From positions 35,529,293-35,593,292 of the forward strand of contig NC_084469.1 in the NCBI RefSeq assembly GCF_027409185.1: 64,000 bases of DNA, read 5' to 3'. Origin of the DNA: Cynocephalus volans (taxonomy: Eukaryota > Chordata > Mammalia > Dermoptera > Cynocephalidae). The notes below the pieces were generated by a model. The model was not told the origin of the DNA and searched no databases. It saw nothing but the letters and a program-made list of their open reading frames with translations. The translations under genes and the position numbers were made by a program. Positions 11,025-22,480 of the stretch are shown piece after piece. The stretch's first letter is position 1. Each line of letters begins with the position of its first letter.

Positions 11025-14000
11025 ATGTCAGCCCAGTCCCTTCCTGCAGCAACACCGCCTACCCAGAAGCCCCCTCGGATCATCCGCCCCCGACCCCCTT
11101 CTCGGCCCCGGGCAGCCCAATCCCCAGGGCCCCCCCACAACGGCTCCTTTTCACAAGAACTTCCCCGCACCTCCAGTGATGCGCCAACCCCAATGTGCAC
11201 CTCCATCTTCTGGGAACCCCCAGCCGCATCCCTCAAGCCCCCTGCCCTTCTGCCCCCCTCAGTTTCTAGAGCCAGCCTCGATGGCCAGCATTCCCCACAC
11301 TCACCTTCTAGGTCCCCTAGTCCAGTGTCCCGGCACTCCGTCTCCCCAGAACCTGCTCCCCGGTCTCCAGTTCCCCCACCCAAGCCCTCCGGGTCACCCC
11401 ACACGCCTCTGCCCCTGCTCCCCGTGGCCGGAGTCCTGGCCCAGGATGGCTCTGCCTCAGCCCCTGGCACTGTGCGGAGATTAGCTGGCAGGTTTGAATG
11501 GGGGGCTGAAGGCAGGGCCCAGGCTGCAGACGCCCCGGAGCCAAGTCCGCAAGGGGGAGCAGATGTGAACGGAGAGAGAGAGGCTCCCCCGGGCACCCTC
11601 CCCGGGAGTGGATCCCAGGAGAACGGTGCCCTGGGTAAGTGCGTGGTGGGGCTGAGGCGGCCTCGGTCCAGCTCATCTTGTTTTCAGTGCCTTAAGACCG
11701 GGAGCTTTCAGGGGCTATCTTTTCAAACACGGATTTTGTGTTTGTAAAATCGGGTTTCTGATATGTTTGGGGGTTTGAAGAGAATCAAGGTGGAGGAGAT
11801 CTGTAGATGTTTGGGGCTGGCCCTCGATGTTCCCTATGCTGGGCAGATTAAGGATCGGGAGGAGGCCTGGGTGGGTAGGGCCAGACCCCGTAAAGCCTTA
11901 TCCTAAGGTAAGGGCTTTTATCTTAGGATACCCCGTCTCCCGCAGATGCTGCCCTGGCCTGCCCTCCCTCCTGCCCCTGTGTCTGCCACGTAGCCCGGCC
12001 TGGCCTGGAGCTCCGATGGGTGCCTGTGGGGGGCTATGAGGATGGCCCCAGGGCCCCCTCCAGGGCCTCCCCACTGCGGGCCTCCCGCTCCCGCCCCAAC
12101 CCTGCAAGCGTGGGTCACACCCCAGTGGTCCTGACGTCCTACCGCTCCACTGCAGAGCGCAAACTCCTGCCGCCCCTCAAACCCCCCAAACCCACTCGGG
12201 TCAGGCAGGACGCCACCATTCCTGGGGACCCCCCACAGCCAGATCTCGATCTGCCTTCGGAAGATGGAATCCAAACAGGTACAGGGCCTGGGGCAGTGGA
12301 GGGACAGGGTGGAGGCGGAGCGGTCCAACACCGACGAACTACAACCCCCAGCAGACCCCGGGACCTTTCTCTACCTGCGGCTGCTCTGGGGCAGACGGGA
12401 GTTGTAGTTTTTATGGTAACAGTCTCTACTGGGGCTGCAGTCAGGGGTCCCGGGCTGGGGATCCTGGAGGGTTGTTCTATTCATTCTGGATTCTTGCTCC
12501 AGGGGACAGTCCTGATGAAATTCCTCCCGAGGCTCCTCCAGGAACCGTGGAGGGAAGGTACAAAACGCCCCACCCTTTCTGCCCCCTTCTCTCCCCATAA
12601 TGCTTCTACCTGAGGTCTGACTAACCTTCAGATCCGGCTAAACCCCATCTCCACAAAGGTGCAGGGAAGAAGGGCCTGGGTTCTATAGACAAGCAGCCTT
12701 GGTTTCTAATCCCAGCTCTGTCCCTTATTAGTTAGATGACCAAATCCTTAACCTTTCTGGGTGTCAGCACCCTCATCTGTGAAATGGGGATTAGCATACC
12801 AACTACTTCATGGAGTTGCTGGGGTGTGATAGTGGTAAAGAGCTGGGCCCATAGTAAAAGTGCTCCGTTTTAAATCCCTTCCCTCGCCTTGAGCCTCTAC
12901 TGCAATTAATGTCCGAAAACCCATTTGACAACCATGACCATCTCTTCTATGTTATCTGGGCTTGTTAATCATTTCAGATTCACCATCATATCAGAGGTAA
13001 TTTGTGTCCATTCACTTATTCAACAAACATTTACTAGTGTGGTTTTTAGCTTGGGTGTGTGTGTGGTGGTGCTGATGACCAGAACACAGGAAACAGAGAG
13101 TTGTGGGTGGTGGTGGGAAGGTGTAAAAATTTGGATTTGATCATGTTGAGTTTCATCAAGGCACAAATAGGATATTCCAGACAGTGGTTGCTATGGGAGA
13201 GGTCTGGGGATAGGGACTTGGAAGTCTCTGGCACACAGTAGTTGAAGTAACAGGAATGAATGGGGCTGCTTTGTTCAGGGCCTCCCCTACAACAGGCACA
13301 TAAAAAAAAAAAAAAAACCCTATGGTTTGATCTGGAGAGCCCTCAGGGTCCTGGCATACAACCTGCGAGCGGGTTCTGCACTCCCTTCCAGTATCATGTG
13401 AATAGCATCCCCGGAGGTGGGCGGCAGCAGTGGCCCTGGGACTCCCATCGCTTTCTCTCTCCACAGGGACGAGGAGGTGTTGGAGGGGCTGAAGGAGCAG
13501 AACTGGGAGCTGCCCCTGCAGGATGGTGAGGGCCTCTGGACCTGGGGGTTCCTCCTGTGACCATCCAGCAGTGGGGATGGATTCTGGGGCACTGAACTTT
13601 CCTGATGTGCTATGTCTGCCTTCTAGAACCTCTGTACCAGACCTACCGAGCAGCTGTGCTGTCAGAGGAGCTGTGGGGAGTTGGCGAGGATGGGGGGCCC
13701 TCTCCAGCAATTCCTGGAGAAGCTCCCACCTTTGTACGGCCCCCTGGACCTCGCAACACCCTGTGGCAGGAGCTTCCGGCTGTGCGAGCCAGTGGCCTCC
13801 TGGACACCCTCAGCCCCCAGGAGAGGCGTATGCAGGAGGTGGGCACACCTGGGTTGGGCTGGGCAGGCTGGGTGTAGGGGAGGAGAATGACCCAGGTTCT
13901 AGGCTGGTGGTGAGCTGGGCTTTCCACTACTGCCCTGCCCTTCTTCCTAGAGCCTGTTTGAGGTGGTGACATCTGAGGCCTCCTACCTGCGCTCCTTGCG

Positions 14001-17000
14001 GCTGCTGACTGACACCTTTGTGCTGAGCCAGGCACTCCGGGACACGCTCACCCCCCGGGATCATCACACGCTCTTCTCCAATGTGCAGCGAGTCCAGGGA
14101 GTCAGCGAGCGGTCAGTGGGAGCCTGACCACTCCTGGCCACTCCCTTAGCTTTCTCCCTGTCCCTGGTCCTCCCTTCCATCCCAGGTCTTCCCTCTGCCC
14201 CCCTCCATTGATGGCTTCCTCCACTCCTTCAGGTTTCTAGGAACGTTACTGTCCCGTGTGCGCTCTTCTCCCCACATCAGCGACCTGTGTGATGTGGTCC
14301 ATGCCCATGCTGTGGGTCCTTTCTCGGTGTATGTGGATTATGTGCGGAACCAACAGTACCAGGAGGAGACCTATAGCCGCCTAATGTGAGTATCCTGAGG
14401 TGAGGGAGGAAGCTGGGAGCAGGGCTGGGGTCGAGGCCAGAGCAGGTTGGGGATCAGAGCCTTGAGGCTGGGGGATCAGGGCCTCGAGGCAGCCGCTAGC
14501 TGCTGGGCCTGCTTCTGCAGGGACACGAACATGCGCTTCTCTGCGGAGCTGCGCCGGCTGCAGAGCCTCCCCAAGTGTGAGCGGCTCCCGCTGCCGTCCT
14601 TCCTGCTGCTGCCCTTTCAGCGCATCACCCGGCTCCGCATGCTGCTGCAGGTACCCTTCTTGGCCGGGGGACTTTTCTGCCCCACGAACCCCACTGGAAG
14701 ACTCTCCCCAGGGCCTCTTGTCCGACCATCACCATTTCCTACCCTGTCATGAACACAGAAATCCCCCAAATCAGGCCTCCTAATCTGGGCCTCTCAGTCT
14801 GGGATCCATCAGGCCCTACTTGGAGTTACCCAAATGCCTCTGCATGAGTGCAGAAAAAGGGCTTCTGGCTGGAGACATGAGTTCTAGACTTAACTCTGCC
14901 ACCAACAAGCTGCGTGACCTTCGGCAAGTCCCTTCCCCTTCTGGGTCTCAGGGGGAGTGTGGTGGGTGGCTCTCAGGTCCCCTCCAACTGTGTTCTTCTA
15001 CTGCATGCCTTCCCAACAGGGATGTTATCACCTCCAAGGTGGCAAAAATTGGTTCTTGGGTGGGGGGAGGTGAAAAAAATTTTAGATGTTCCAGTGGTTG
15101 TGGTACTCCAAAGGGCCATAGTATCTAAAAAGATCACTAGATAGATAAAATTTAATTCTATCTGTAGAATTAAAATTTCATGTTGTGGGGGTACGATTAG
15201 GGGAAAAAATGTCTAAAACAAGCTCCTTACTGGGGTGACACTGAAAAAAAAGGTTGAGAAACACTCTTCTATTGCAAAGTAGAGACTCTTCCCTAACCAA
15301 GTCACCCAGTGTGGGGATATTAACGTGAAGAGTCCCCAACTAGATTATTAGCTTCTTTATGTCTTATTCAGCTTTCTCTATCCCCAGTGTAGACACTATA
15401 CAATAATAATCATCATACTAATCATAGTAGTTCGACATGAGTGTGCTGTTCTAGGCACAGTTCTAAGTGCTACATACCATTGAACCTTACAGACAACTGT
15501 GTGAGAGTAGGAACTATTATTTACCCTACTTTAGAGATAAGGAAACTGAGGCACAGAGAGGTTAAATAACTTGCCCCAGGTCATGAAGAAATAGAGATGA
15601 AGTTGAAATCTAGGCACTCTTTACTACTCTGCTATATTGCTTGCACTAATAGTTATAGTTAATAATTGTTAAAATAATAGCAACCTTCTTTTCAGCATTT
15701 ACTATGTGCCAAGGATCGTGCTAAGTACTTTACATACATTACTCCTCAAATCCTCACAACAATGGTAGGTGGGTATTATCCCCATTTTACAGATGGGGAA
15801 ACTGAAGCTCAGAGGGGTAACATGACTTGTTTAGGGTTATGCAGATGGTGAGTAGTGAGGTCTCTTGGCTTTGTTGGAGCTGGTCTCCCAGCCCTGTGAA
15901 CCCCGAACTGGGCATTTTGCCAAGCCAGGTGGAGTCCTCTGAGCTGTGGTCCCTCTGAACCCCGGGGCCACAGAGGCAGGGGGTCTAGTTACCCTTCCTT
16001 CTTGTCCCTAGAATATCCTGCGCCAGACAGAAGAGGGGTCCAGCCGCCAGGAGAATGCCCAGAAGGCCCTGGGTGCTGTCAGCAAGGTGGGCAGGAGGGA
16101 AGCTGAGACTGAGGGAGGTGACAGGGTGGTAGGGAGAGATGGAAGGGAGTAGGGGGCTGGCTGCCGGGGTGGGTGACTTGGCTCCCCTTACCCAGATCAT
16201 TGAGCGTTGTAGCGCCGAGGTGGGGCGCATGAAGCAGACTGAAGAGCTGATCCGACTCACCCAAAGGCTGCGCTTCCACAAAGTCAAGGTCAGTCCCTGC
16301 CCAAATCCCCATCTTGCCTTTCCCCCATAGCGCTGTGAAACCAGATCCTCTTCTCTGCTTCATTGCAGGCCCTGCCCCTGGTCTCCTGGTCGCGGCGCCT
16401 GGAGTTGCAGGGGGAGCTGATTGAGTTAGGGTGCCGGAGGGGAGGCATGCTCTTCACCTCACGTCCCCGCTTCACCCCCCTTTGCCTGCTGCTCTTTAGT
16501 GACCTGCTACTCATCACTCAGCCCAAGAGGTGGGTCGAGGGAGGGAGATAGCCCAGGCTGGGGTGGAGAGGAGGTATCCAGCTGGACCCGATGTCCTTCT
16601 GAACATTCTCTTTCCTGGGTAGTGGGCAGCGGCTACAGGTTCTGGACTACGCTCATCGCTCCCTGGTCCAGGCCCAGCAGGTTCCAGACCCGTCTGGACC
16701 CCCTACTTTCCGCCTCTCTCTTCTCAGCAATCACCAGGGCCGCCCCACCCATCGGCTACTCCAAGCTTCGTCCCTGTGAGTTGTGTGTCCTTCAGAAAAC
16801 ACTCTTGGGACCCTCACCTGGCCTCTCAGACCCCACCACTCCCTTCCCCAATCTCTCTCCTTCATGGCGCCTGCCTCACCCCCCAGGAAGATCTCTTGGG
16901 CCAACTGTGATCCTCTCCTTATGTCCCCACCAGATCAGACATGCAGCGTTGGCTGGGAGCCTTCCCTACCCCCGGCCCCCTTCCCTGCTCCCCGGACACC

Positions 17001-18147
17001 ATCTATGAAGACTGTGGTGAGTGTCCCTTAGAGGGGAGAAGGGAAAGAAAAGTGAGTCTTAAGGAGGGTATGGGGGAAAAGCTAAAAAGAGTCTTGAGCC
17101 CACTGTAATGTCACCTGCCCCCAACCAGACTGTTCCCAGGAGCTGTGTTCAGAGCCAGCTGCACCTGTCAAGACTGAGGGACGGAATCTGGAGTCCAGGG
17201 CTCCCCCCAAGCACCTGCACAAGAGCCCTGAAGGTGAGAAAGTCATTTATTCATTCAATATATATTTAGTAAGCACCTGTGAAGTGCCCCTTGCCATTCT
17301 AGGCACTGTGAACCAAACATGCAAATCTTCCCACCTTGCTGGAGCATACATTCTAGTGGAGGAGGCAGACAGTAAAGGATAAAATCAATAAGTAAATGAT
17401 ACATCATGTTGGAAGGTGATGAGTGCTATAGAAGAAGCAGAAGTGGAGCAGAGTAAAGGAGGTCAGAAATTTCAGGGTTGGGTAGAGTTACAGTTTTAAC
17501 TAGGGAGGCAGAGGTAGACCTCATTGAGAAGGCAACGTGTGAGCTGGATGGAGGTGAGCAATTTAGGCACATGGTATCTGTGGGGAGAAGGGTCCCAGAT
17601 GGAGGCACGAGGCAGTGCAAAGACCCTGCAGTCGGTGTGTGATTGAGGAACTGTAAGGAGGCTGGTGTGGCCAGAGGGAGTGAGAAACGGGGAGAGAAGC
17701 AACTGAGGCCGCAGAGGTAACGGAGACCAGATCATGTAGGTCCTTGCAGGTCCCTGTAGGACTATGCCTCTTAGTGAGACAAGCAGCCACTGCAGGGCTT
17801 AAGAGAGGAGTAACCTGGACCATCACTGATGCGCTATCTTTTCCACCTCCGACGCCCTTCATGCGGATGCTCCAGGCTTCTCCACTAATTCCTGCACCCA
17901 ACATGATCCCCAAGGCCTGACACCGCACAGGGCCTCCTTCTCCTCACCTGCCCCCTGCCCTAGCCCCACTTGGGCCCCTGTCTCTTTTTCTCCAGGCTGG
18001 CTGAAGGGGCTTCCTGGGGCCTTCCCTGCACAGTTGGTGTGTGAAGTCACCGGGGAACACCAAAGGAGGAAACACCTTCGTCAGCACCAGAGGCTTCTCG
18101 AGGCTGTTGGGGCCTCTTCAGGCACCCCTAGTGCCCCCCCACCCTAA
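11025..18147 (+). CDS. ARHGEF15: Rho guanine nucleotide exchange factor 15 (ephexin-5 / Vsm-RhoGEF)
   Basis: There are fifteen coding exons: 11025-11634, 11946-12278, 12503-12557, 13467-13525, 13627-13838, 13951-14111, 14233-14385, 14521-14650, 16012-16086, 16196-16288, 16369-16529, 16623-16775, 16934-17016, 17129-17233 and 17996-18147. Every intron is GT-AG and phases join without a break, giving 2535 nt and 844 aa (human protein about 841 aa). The start MSAQSLPAATPPTQKPPRII follows a strong acceptor at 10975. Residues 1 to about 420 are Pro/Ser-rich and disordered (PPKPSGSP, PLKPPKPTR), with likely SH3 ligands. The Dbl-homology domain begins near residue 424 (SLFEVVTSEASYLRSLRLL) and runs to about 627, including LPSFLLLPFQRITRLRMLLQ. 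A PH domain follows (exons 12-14, about 628-760; LCLLLFSDLLLITQPK). The tail ends SGTPSAPPP. Family knowledge: it activates RhoA downstream of Eph receptors at vascular smooth-muscle, endothelial and synaptic membranes. No frameshift or missing segment was seen. Confidence 0.96.
12338..12408. promoter_or_regulatory. inverted pair of ZNF143/STAF-like motifs in ARHGEF15 intron 3
   Basis: ACTACAACCCCCAGCAG (12338-12354) resembles the ACTACAAYTCCCAGCA core of the ZNF143 binding site. GGGAGTTGTAGT (12397-12408) is the reverse complement of the same ACTACAACTCCC core. The two face each other about 43 bp apart in a GC-rich part of intron 3. ZNF143 sites usually mark promoters, so an internal start or an old insertion bringing the motif is possible. 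There is no direct evidence of activity. Confidence 0.35.
12690..12880 (+). mobile_element. MIR SINE
   Basis: Shows the MIR order: TTTCTAATCCCAGCTCTGTC, then CTTAACCTTTCTGGGTGTCAG, then CATCTGTGAAATGGGGATTA. It lies in intron 4 of ARHGEF15. Confidence 0.8.
14860..15010 (+). mobile_element. MIR SINE
   Basis: GAGTTCTAGACTTAACTCTG, TGCGTGACCTTCGGCAAGTC and CTTCTGGGTCTCAG are diverged MIR core blocks in intron 9 of ARHGEF15. Confidence 0.7.
15420..15870 (-). mobile_element. two MIR/L2-type fragments
   Basis: Two consecutive copies share GTAGGAACTATTATT / GTGGGTATTATCCCC, a 'GGAAACTGAGGCACAGAGAGG' or 'GGGGAAACTGAAGCTCAGAG' block, and a 'TAACTTGCCC' or 'CATGACTTG' block. These are the MIR core read in reverse. 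They account for most of the long intron 9. Confidence 0.75.
17240..17830 (+). mobile_element. L2-like LINE fragment in ARHGEF15 intron 14
   Basis: TTATTCATTCAATATATATTTAGTAAGCACC opens it, followed by 'GGAGCATACATTCTAGTGG', 'GTGCAAAGACCCTGCAG' and 'GCAGCCACTGCAGGGCTTAAG'. That is the L2 3' order. It explains the size of the last intron, and the frames inside are spurious. Confidence 0.7.
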
Positions 18148-19238
18148 TGAAGGCTGGAGAGGGGGCACACATTGGGACAGCTGGCAGCGTGGCACAGAGA
18201 GGATGAAGCCCATCCATCCATTGGATTCAGTCAGTGGAAAAACTACCTCTAGTGGCAACCAATAGGAACCAAGCTTCAGGACATGGCAGCCAATGAAAAC
18301 AGGGCTGCCAGAGCCCACAGCAATAAGAAGGAAAGAGGATAGCTTGAATGTGTTGCCAATGGAGACAGAGGCTTAGCACAGAGAGGTCAATGGGTACTGA
18401 GCTGGCTAAGCCCCTGGCCAGTGAGTGTCCCTGCTGTGTTCACAGATAAGGAGGATGGAGCTAGGTCAATGCAGTTTTAAAAAAAGGGCTGCATTGGAGA
18501 TAAAGTCCAAGGATAAAACAGAAAACAGGGATGCGCAGGGACCCATCAAGCCAAAGACTGTACCCAAGAACGAGCAGTCACCCTGCTTGGTTCTACAGCA
18601 ATGATTGGTCCTGCCCTTTGAGTCTGGGAAGTATAGATTCCATTCCTGGGGTATCTCCTGTGCCCTCTCAGGCCAGTTCCTTGCGTCTAGAAGTACCCAG
18701 AGTGTGCATCTCAGAGAATCACTGTGTGTGCATTTGCATGTGTGCATGTGTGTATATGTATCAGGGCAGGCAATTCTGCTGCACATGGGGTGTGTGTGGT
18801 GGTCCCCCTCAGATGATTGAGTACTCCATTTCTTCCTTCATCTCTCATTTTTCCTATTATTCTCTCTAAGAAATACAGTAGGTCTGAGCTCCAGAAGAGA
18901 GTATACTGGGTGTGCTTTGGCAGTCAAAGGCCAGAGCTGGGGATGAGAACCCTGGGTTCAGGATGTCTTGGAGGCCTGATTCCATGACAGTTGGAGGGTG
19001 ATGTTTTGGAGCAGCCAAGCAGCCTGGCAGAGGAGCCTGAAGGACTGAAGATGGCCAGTAGCTGGGGCCCCAGGCCCCTTGAAGTCCTCAGGCCCTTCTC
19101 CTTGCCCCAAACACTGGCCTCCATAATCACTGCTGGCAGATACCTCAACGTGGACTGTAGTCAGTCAGCCAGCCTCAGCCTTGGGCATCAGAGGAGCTCT
19201 GGGTCCCAGGTTTAGGTGAAGAAACCTGTGATCTTCAG
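18148..19238 (+). other. ARHGEF15 3' untranslated region and flank
   Basis: Unique sequence follows the TAA at 18145-18147. No canonical AATAAA is seen up to 19238; a variant AATACA occurs near 18871. The true 3' end is therefore undetermined. The frames in this stretch are short and unlike any protein I know. Confidence 0.5.
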
Positions 19239-19604
19239 GAGCTGTGGATCACAGGTTGGCTGGTGAGCTTCCTGGGCTTTCTTGCCTTCATCCTGGTCCT
19301 CTCACAGAAATACTGGGCCAAACAGTGAGGAGAGAATGGAGAGCTGGTGTGGCTGCCCAACCCCATCCAGAGCATCTGCTTCCAGATGAGCATCTGCCCC
19401 GCATGATGCCAGAGGAGGTGAGGGACAGAGATGGTTGCTGGTGCGTGAGGGCCCAGGCCTGGGACGAGGCCTTTGCTGGGCTAGGCCATCACACTGTCTG
19501 TTCAGCTCATGCATGGCAGCTTGTCCAGGGCAGAAACTGCCATGTTGACCACAGGAGGTGCAGGGACACTGGGAGATTCAGAGGGAGAAGGGCACTGGCA
19601 TTTG

Positions 19605-19680
19605 GCATGACTTTGGAGATTTACCTAGCACAGTGCCTGGCATATGGGAACCCCCAATAAATGTTGGTGGAGTTGTATTT
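19605..19680 (+). mobile_element. MIR/L2-like tail
   Basis: CCTAGCACAGTGCCTGGCATATGG followed by CCCAATAAATGTTGGTGG is the common tail of mammal-wide repeats (…gtgcctggcacat…aataaatg). It supplies the AATAAA at 19656-19661. Confidence 0.6.
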
Positions 19681-20034
19681 GAGGCTCTTCAGGGGAGTGT
19701 GCTTAAAGGAGCAGTGGTTTCCAAATGGGGGGTGGGTGGGTCACACTGATTGGAAGGGGGTCAAGAACAAGGTTCAGATCTGCTGGGAATTGGGCCTTGG
19801 AGACCAGGTGCAAAGCCTGGGTGTTTCGGCCCACAGCTCCTGAGGGATCTAAGGCGGCAGCAGTGGTTGTTGATGTGGTGGTAGTGACAGTGGGTTTGCA
19901 GCAGCCGTGGTTGGGAACTGCTGCAGGCTGGGGAAAAACACAGGGCTCTGGCAGGGAATGAATATGCAGCAAGAAGGACAAAAAGGTCAGTTAGTCAGCC
20001 ATGAATGCCCTTTACTGGCCAGTCAGGCATCTCT

Positions 20035-20420
20035 GTGTTCAATTCAATTCCACACCTATTTATTGAGTGCCTTTTATGTGCCAGGCCCTGATCTAGGATC
20101 TGGGGATACAGAGATGAAAAAGACAAGGCCCTTGCCCTCAGGGAGCCTACATTCTAGGGGCAGGGGCCAGGATTACCAGGTCAACAAATTAGTAAGATAA
20201 AATCAGGTAGCAGTAAGTGCTACGAGGAAAATACAAGGGCTGTGACACAGAAGGTTGTGTGTGTGTGTGTGTGGGGGGGTGCCTTTAGGGAAGATCCTGG
20301 AGGAGATGACATTTGAGATTTGAGCTGAGACCAGATGACAAGAAGGAAGCAGTCCCTGGCAGATCTGGGAAAAGAGGTTTCAGGATTGGCAACAAAGGGA
20401 TTATGGAACAGAAGATAGTG
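20035..20420 (+). mobile_element. L2-like LINE 3' fragment
   Basis: CAATTCCACACCTATTTATTGAGTGCC, 'TGTGCCAGGCCCTGATCTAGG' and 'GGGAGCCTACATTCTAGGGG' appear in L2 order. A short GT tract lies at 20254-20272. It occupies the putative first intron of the TMEM225-like relic. Confidence 0.75.
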
Positions 20421-21939
20421 GTAGAGGGGATGGAACTGGTGCACGTGCTCCTTTAAGTTTCCTGGTGGGGGGGTCCCCTCCCCAGTCAGCTCACCTCTCC
20501 CTCTTTGGCAGAAGATGGAGGCACACTGAGATACACTCTCTCTTCTAGGCCTGAGATACACACAGGGAGAGAGAGACAGACTTCCAGGGGCAGACACAAA
20601 GCTACACATTTGCCCCATATACTTTCCCTCCCAGCTCCTCATCCCTTACCAGTGTTCTGCCACTGATGAAGCCCCCATGCTCCAATTCAGATATTCTAAT
20701 AGCGAGTTAATGGGGGTACAGGGACCAGATAAGAGTTAATTTGGAGACATAAAGACATAAAGTACAACCATATGTTCCAAAAGAGACTGAGAAGACAGGG
20801 AGGGAAGGGGCCTCTTATGTCTCCTGACTTCCTGGGGTTGGTTTCTGTTATCTTAGAGCCTCTTTCCATTTTGGGGAGACCTGAGTGTGTTCATGCAGTC
20901 GTGGAGGGGTCTGCATTCCGCAGGTCTGTCTGAGAGGGGTGCGTGGCAAGAAGCACAGCCAAATGGGAATGGGGCAGATGTGGGGGAAATGTGGACCCAG
21001 CCAGGAGAGAGTGGACGGAAGATGGGAATGGGATGGGGAAGGAAGACAGAAGAGAAAGGATGATGGTGGTGGGTACAGTGGTACAGGTGGCAGTAGGTAA
21101 CTGGGCTCACCCTGCATTCTCCCCCCACCCAGGCCTGTACCTCCTTGGCATAGCTGTGCACAGCCTCCTGCGTGTGCCCATCATCCTGTCCCTCCTGGGT
21201 GGCTCCACACCCTTCCTGCCCCTCTAGCTTGCTTCCTGCACCTTCCTCATAGGTGTGGGAGATGTCTCTCAGTGGCGCCCTGTCCCACGTTCCAGGCGTG
21301 GAGGCGGTGGTATAGAGAGGTTCGCTGGCCCACTTGGGGGGTCCTGGAGCCGCTGTTACCCCATTCCTTCACAGTCTATCATGCAGGGGAGCTGGTGTGT
21401 GTGTTTGTGTGTGAAGAAGTGAACATTTCCACAGGATTAGGAAAGGCACAGGTGTGTCCCAGGCCTGGGGGAGGTGCGTGAGGGGACGGGGCGGCGGGTG
21501 GGGGGAGTGGCCGCTGTTGGGAGGAGCATTTCTCTCTCTGAGTCAGTATGTGCTCTTTTCACCCGCAGTCCTGCTGCTCCTATCTGTAGCCTTCATATTC
21601 GGGAAGTCGATGATAAGGCAGATGGCACAGGGCACAGACCTCTCTTTGCGCTGGCCCTTCTATGGGCTCCGGGTCAACATCTTCGTGGCCATCATTGCCG
21701 GTGAGCTGACGGGGGATGGGGACGTGTGTTGCAGTCATGCCCACAAGCAACAGGTGGATGAAAGGAGCCTCCCCTCTTTTCCCAAAGCCTGCTTTCTAGT
21801 TCTCGCCCCCTCCTTCTGCCCCCAGGGACCCGTCCGACCCACTTCCTGCGGTCCCTTCCAGAGCCCTTCATGCAGCCTGGCTGGCTCCCCGGCCATACCC
21901 GAAAGCTTCTCTCTCTGCCTCCCCTCCCCCTGCCTCGTA

Positions 21940-22480
21940 GGACTCGTCTCTCTGCTCAGTCTCGGGTTGATGAGCGCGCGCGCCGGTGCAGGAGCGCCTC
22001 TCCTCCGACAGCTGCACCGGGCCGGCCCCCGCCTGGCTCCCCAGCACGCCCTTTCCAAACTACGGTCTCTCCAGCAGCCCGAGAGCGCCTCAGGCCGGAC
22101 CCAGAGGAGCAAAGTGGCAGAAGCCCCCGCAGTTTCCCACCTGGACGCCCCACCCTCCTGGGCGTGGCCAGCGCCGGCTCTAGCCCCGCCTCCGGACCTG
22201 GCCCCGCCTCCTGACCCCGCTGCCCGCGAGCTCCCTGCGGGAGACCGAGACCCGCTGCGCTGGGAGGGAGCAGCCGCAGGGCGCGGCGCCCCGGTTCCCG
22301 CGGCAGGGGCGTACCAGGTCTCCTCGCCCGGCTTTGCCTCCTGGTTCTCAGGGCCCGCCCCCCACGGAAGAGTCCTTAAGAAGCTGAGGCTCTGGATCTT
22401 CGTCTCCAGACACCTGCGCGCCGGCGTCCACCCAGCGCGCTACTCTCCTTCCCACTGACCCGCCGAAGTCTAGCGGTCTC
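21940..22480 (+). other. GC-rich, CpG-bearing segment
   Basis: This is the most GC- and CpG-dense stretch of the window (GAGCGCGCGCGCCGG, GGGCGCGGCGCC). It is also open in one frame for 172 codons, ending at TGA 22456-22458. It may be the last exon of the relic 4TM gene, a CpG island promoter, or both. A long open frame is weaker evidence here because stop codons are rare in GC-rich DNA. Confidence 0.5.

Larger units (their letters stand above)
19239..22458 (+). pseudogene. decayed four-transmembrane ODF4/TMEM225-like gene
   Basis: Four exon-like pieces lie in order. Piece 1 (about 19239-19417, donor GAG|GTGAGG) encodes a membrane segment containing GWLVSFLGFLAFILVLSQ and then KYWAKQ, with in-frame stops TGA at 19326 and 19404. 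Piece 2 (21133-21252, acceptor CACCCAG) has LGIAVHSLLRVPIILSLL and an in-frame TAG at 21225. Piece 3 (21569-21700, acceptor CCCGCAG, donor GCCG|GTGAGC) is open. Piece 4 (21941-22458) is open to a stop and continues NIFVAIIA|GLVSLLSLGLM. Pieces 2, 3 and 4 begin and end in phase 1, exactly like ODF4 exons 2-4, and the third membrane segment is split by an intron at the same place. The piece 3/4 join resembles TMEM225 NVFFLSVCGVLSLL. The exon 1 to exon 2 phase does not fit, so it is dead as written or incompletely recognised. Homology is by eye and not proven. Confidence 0.5.

Noticed and set aside
11015-11676. Long minus-strand frames (193 and 119 codons) opposite ARHGEF15 exon 1
   Set aside because: They are the antisense shadow of a GC-rich, proline-coding exon, and the sense protein is clearly ARHGEF15.
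19656-19661. AATAAA as the ARHGEF15 poly(A) signal
   Set aside because: It lies in a MIR/L2-like tail that commonly contains this word and falls inside the relic gene's first intron, so the 3' end cannot be assigned to it.
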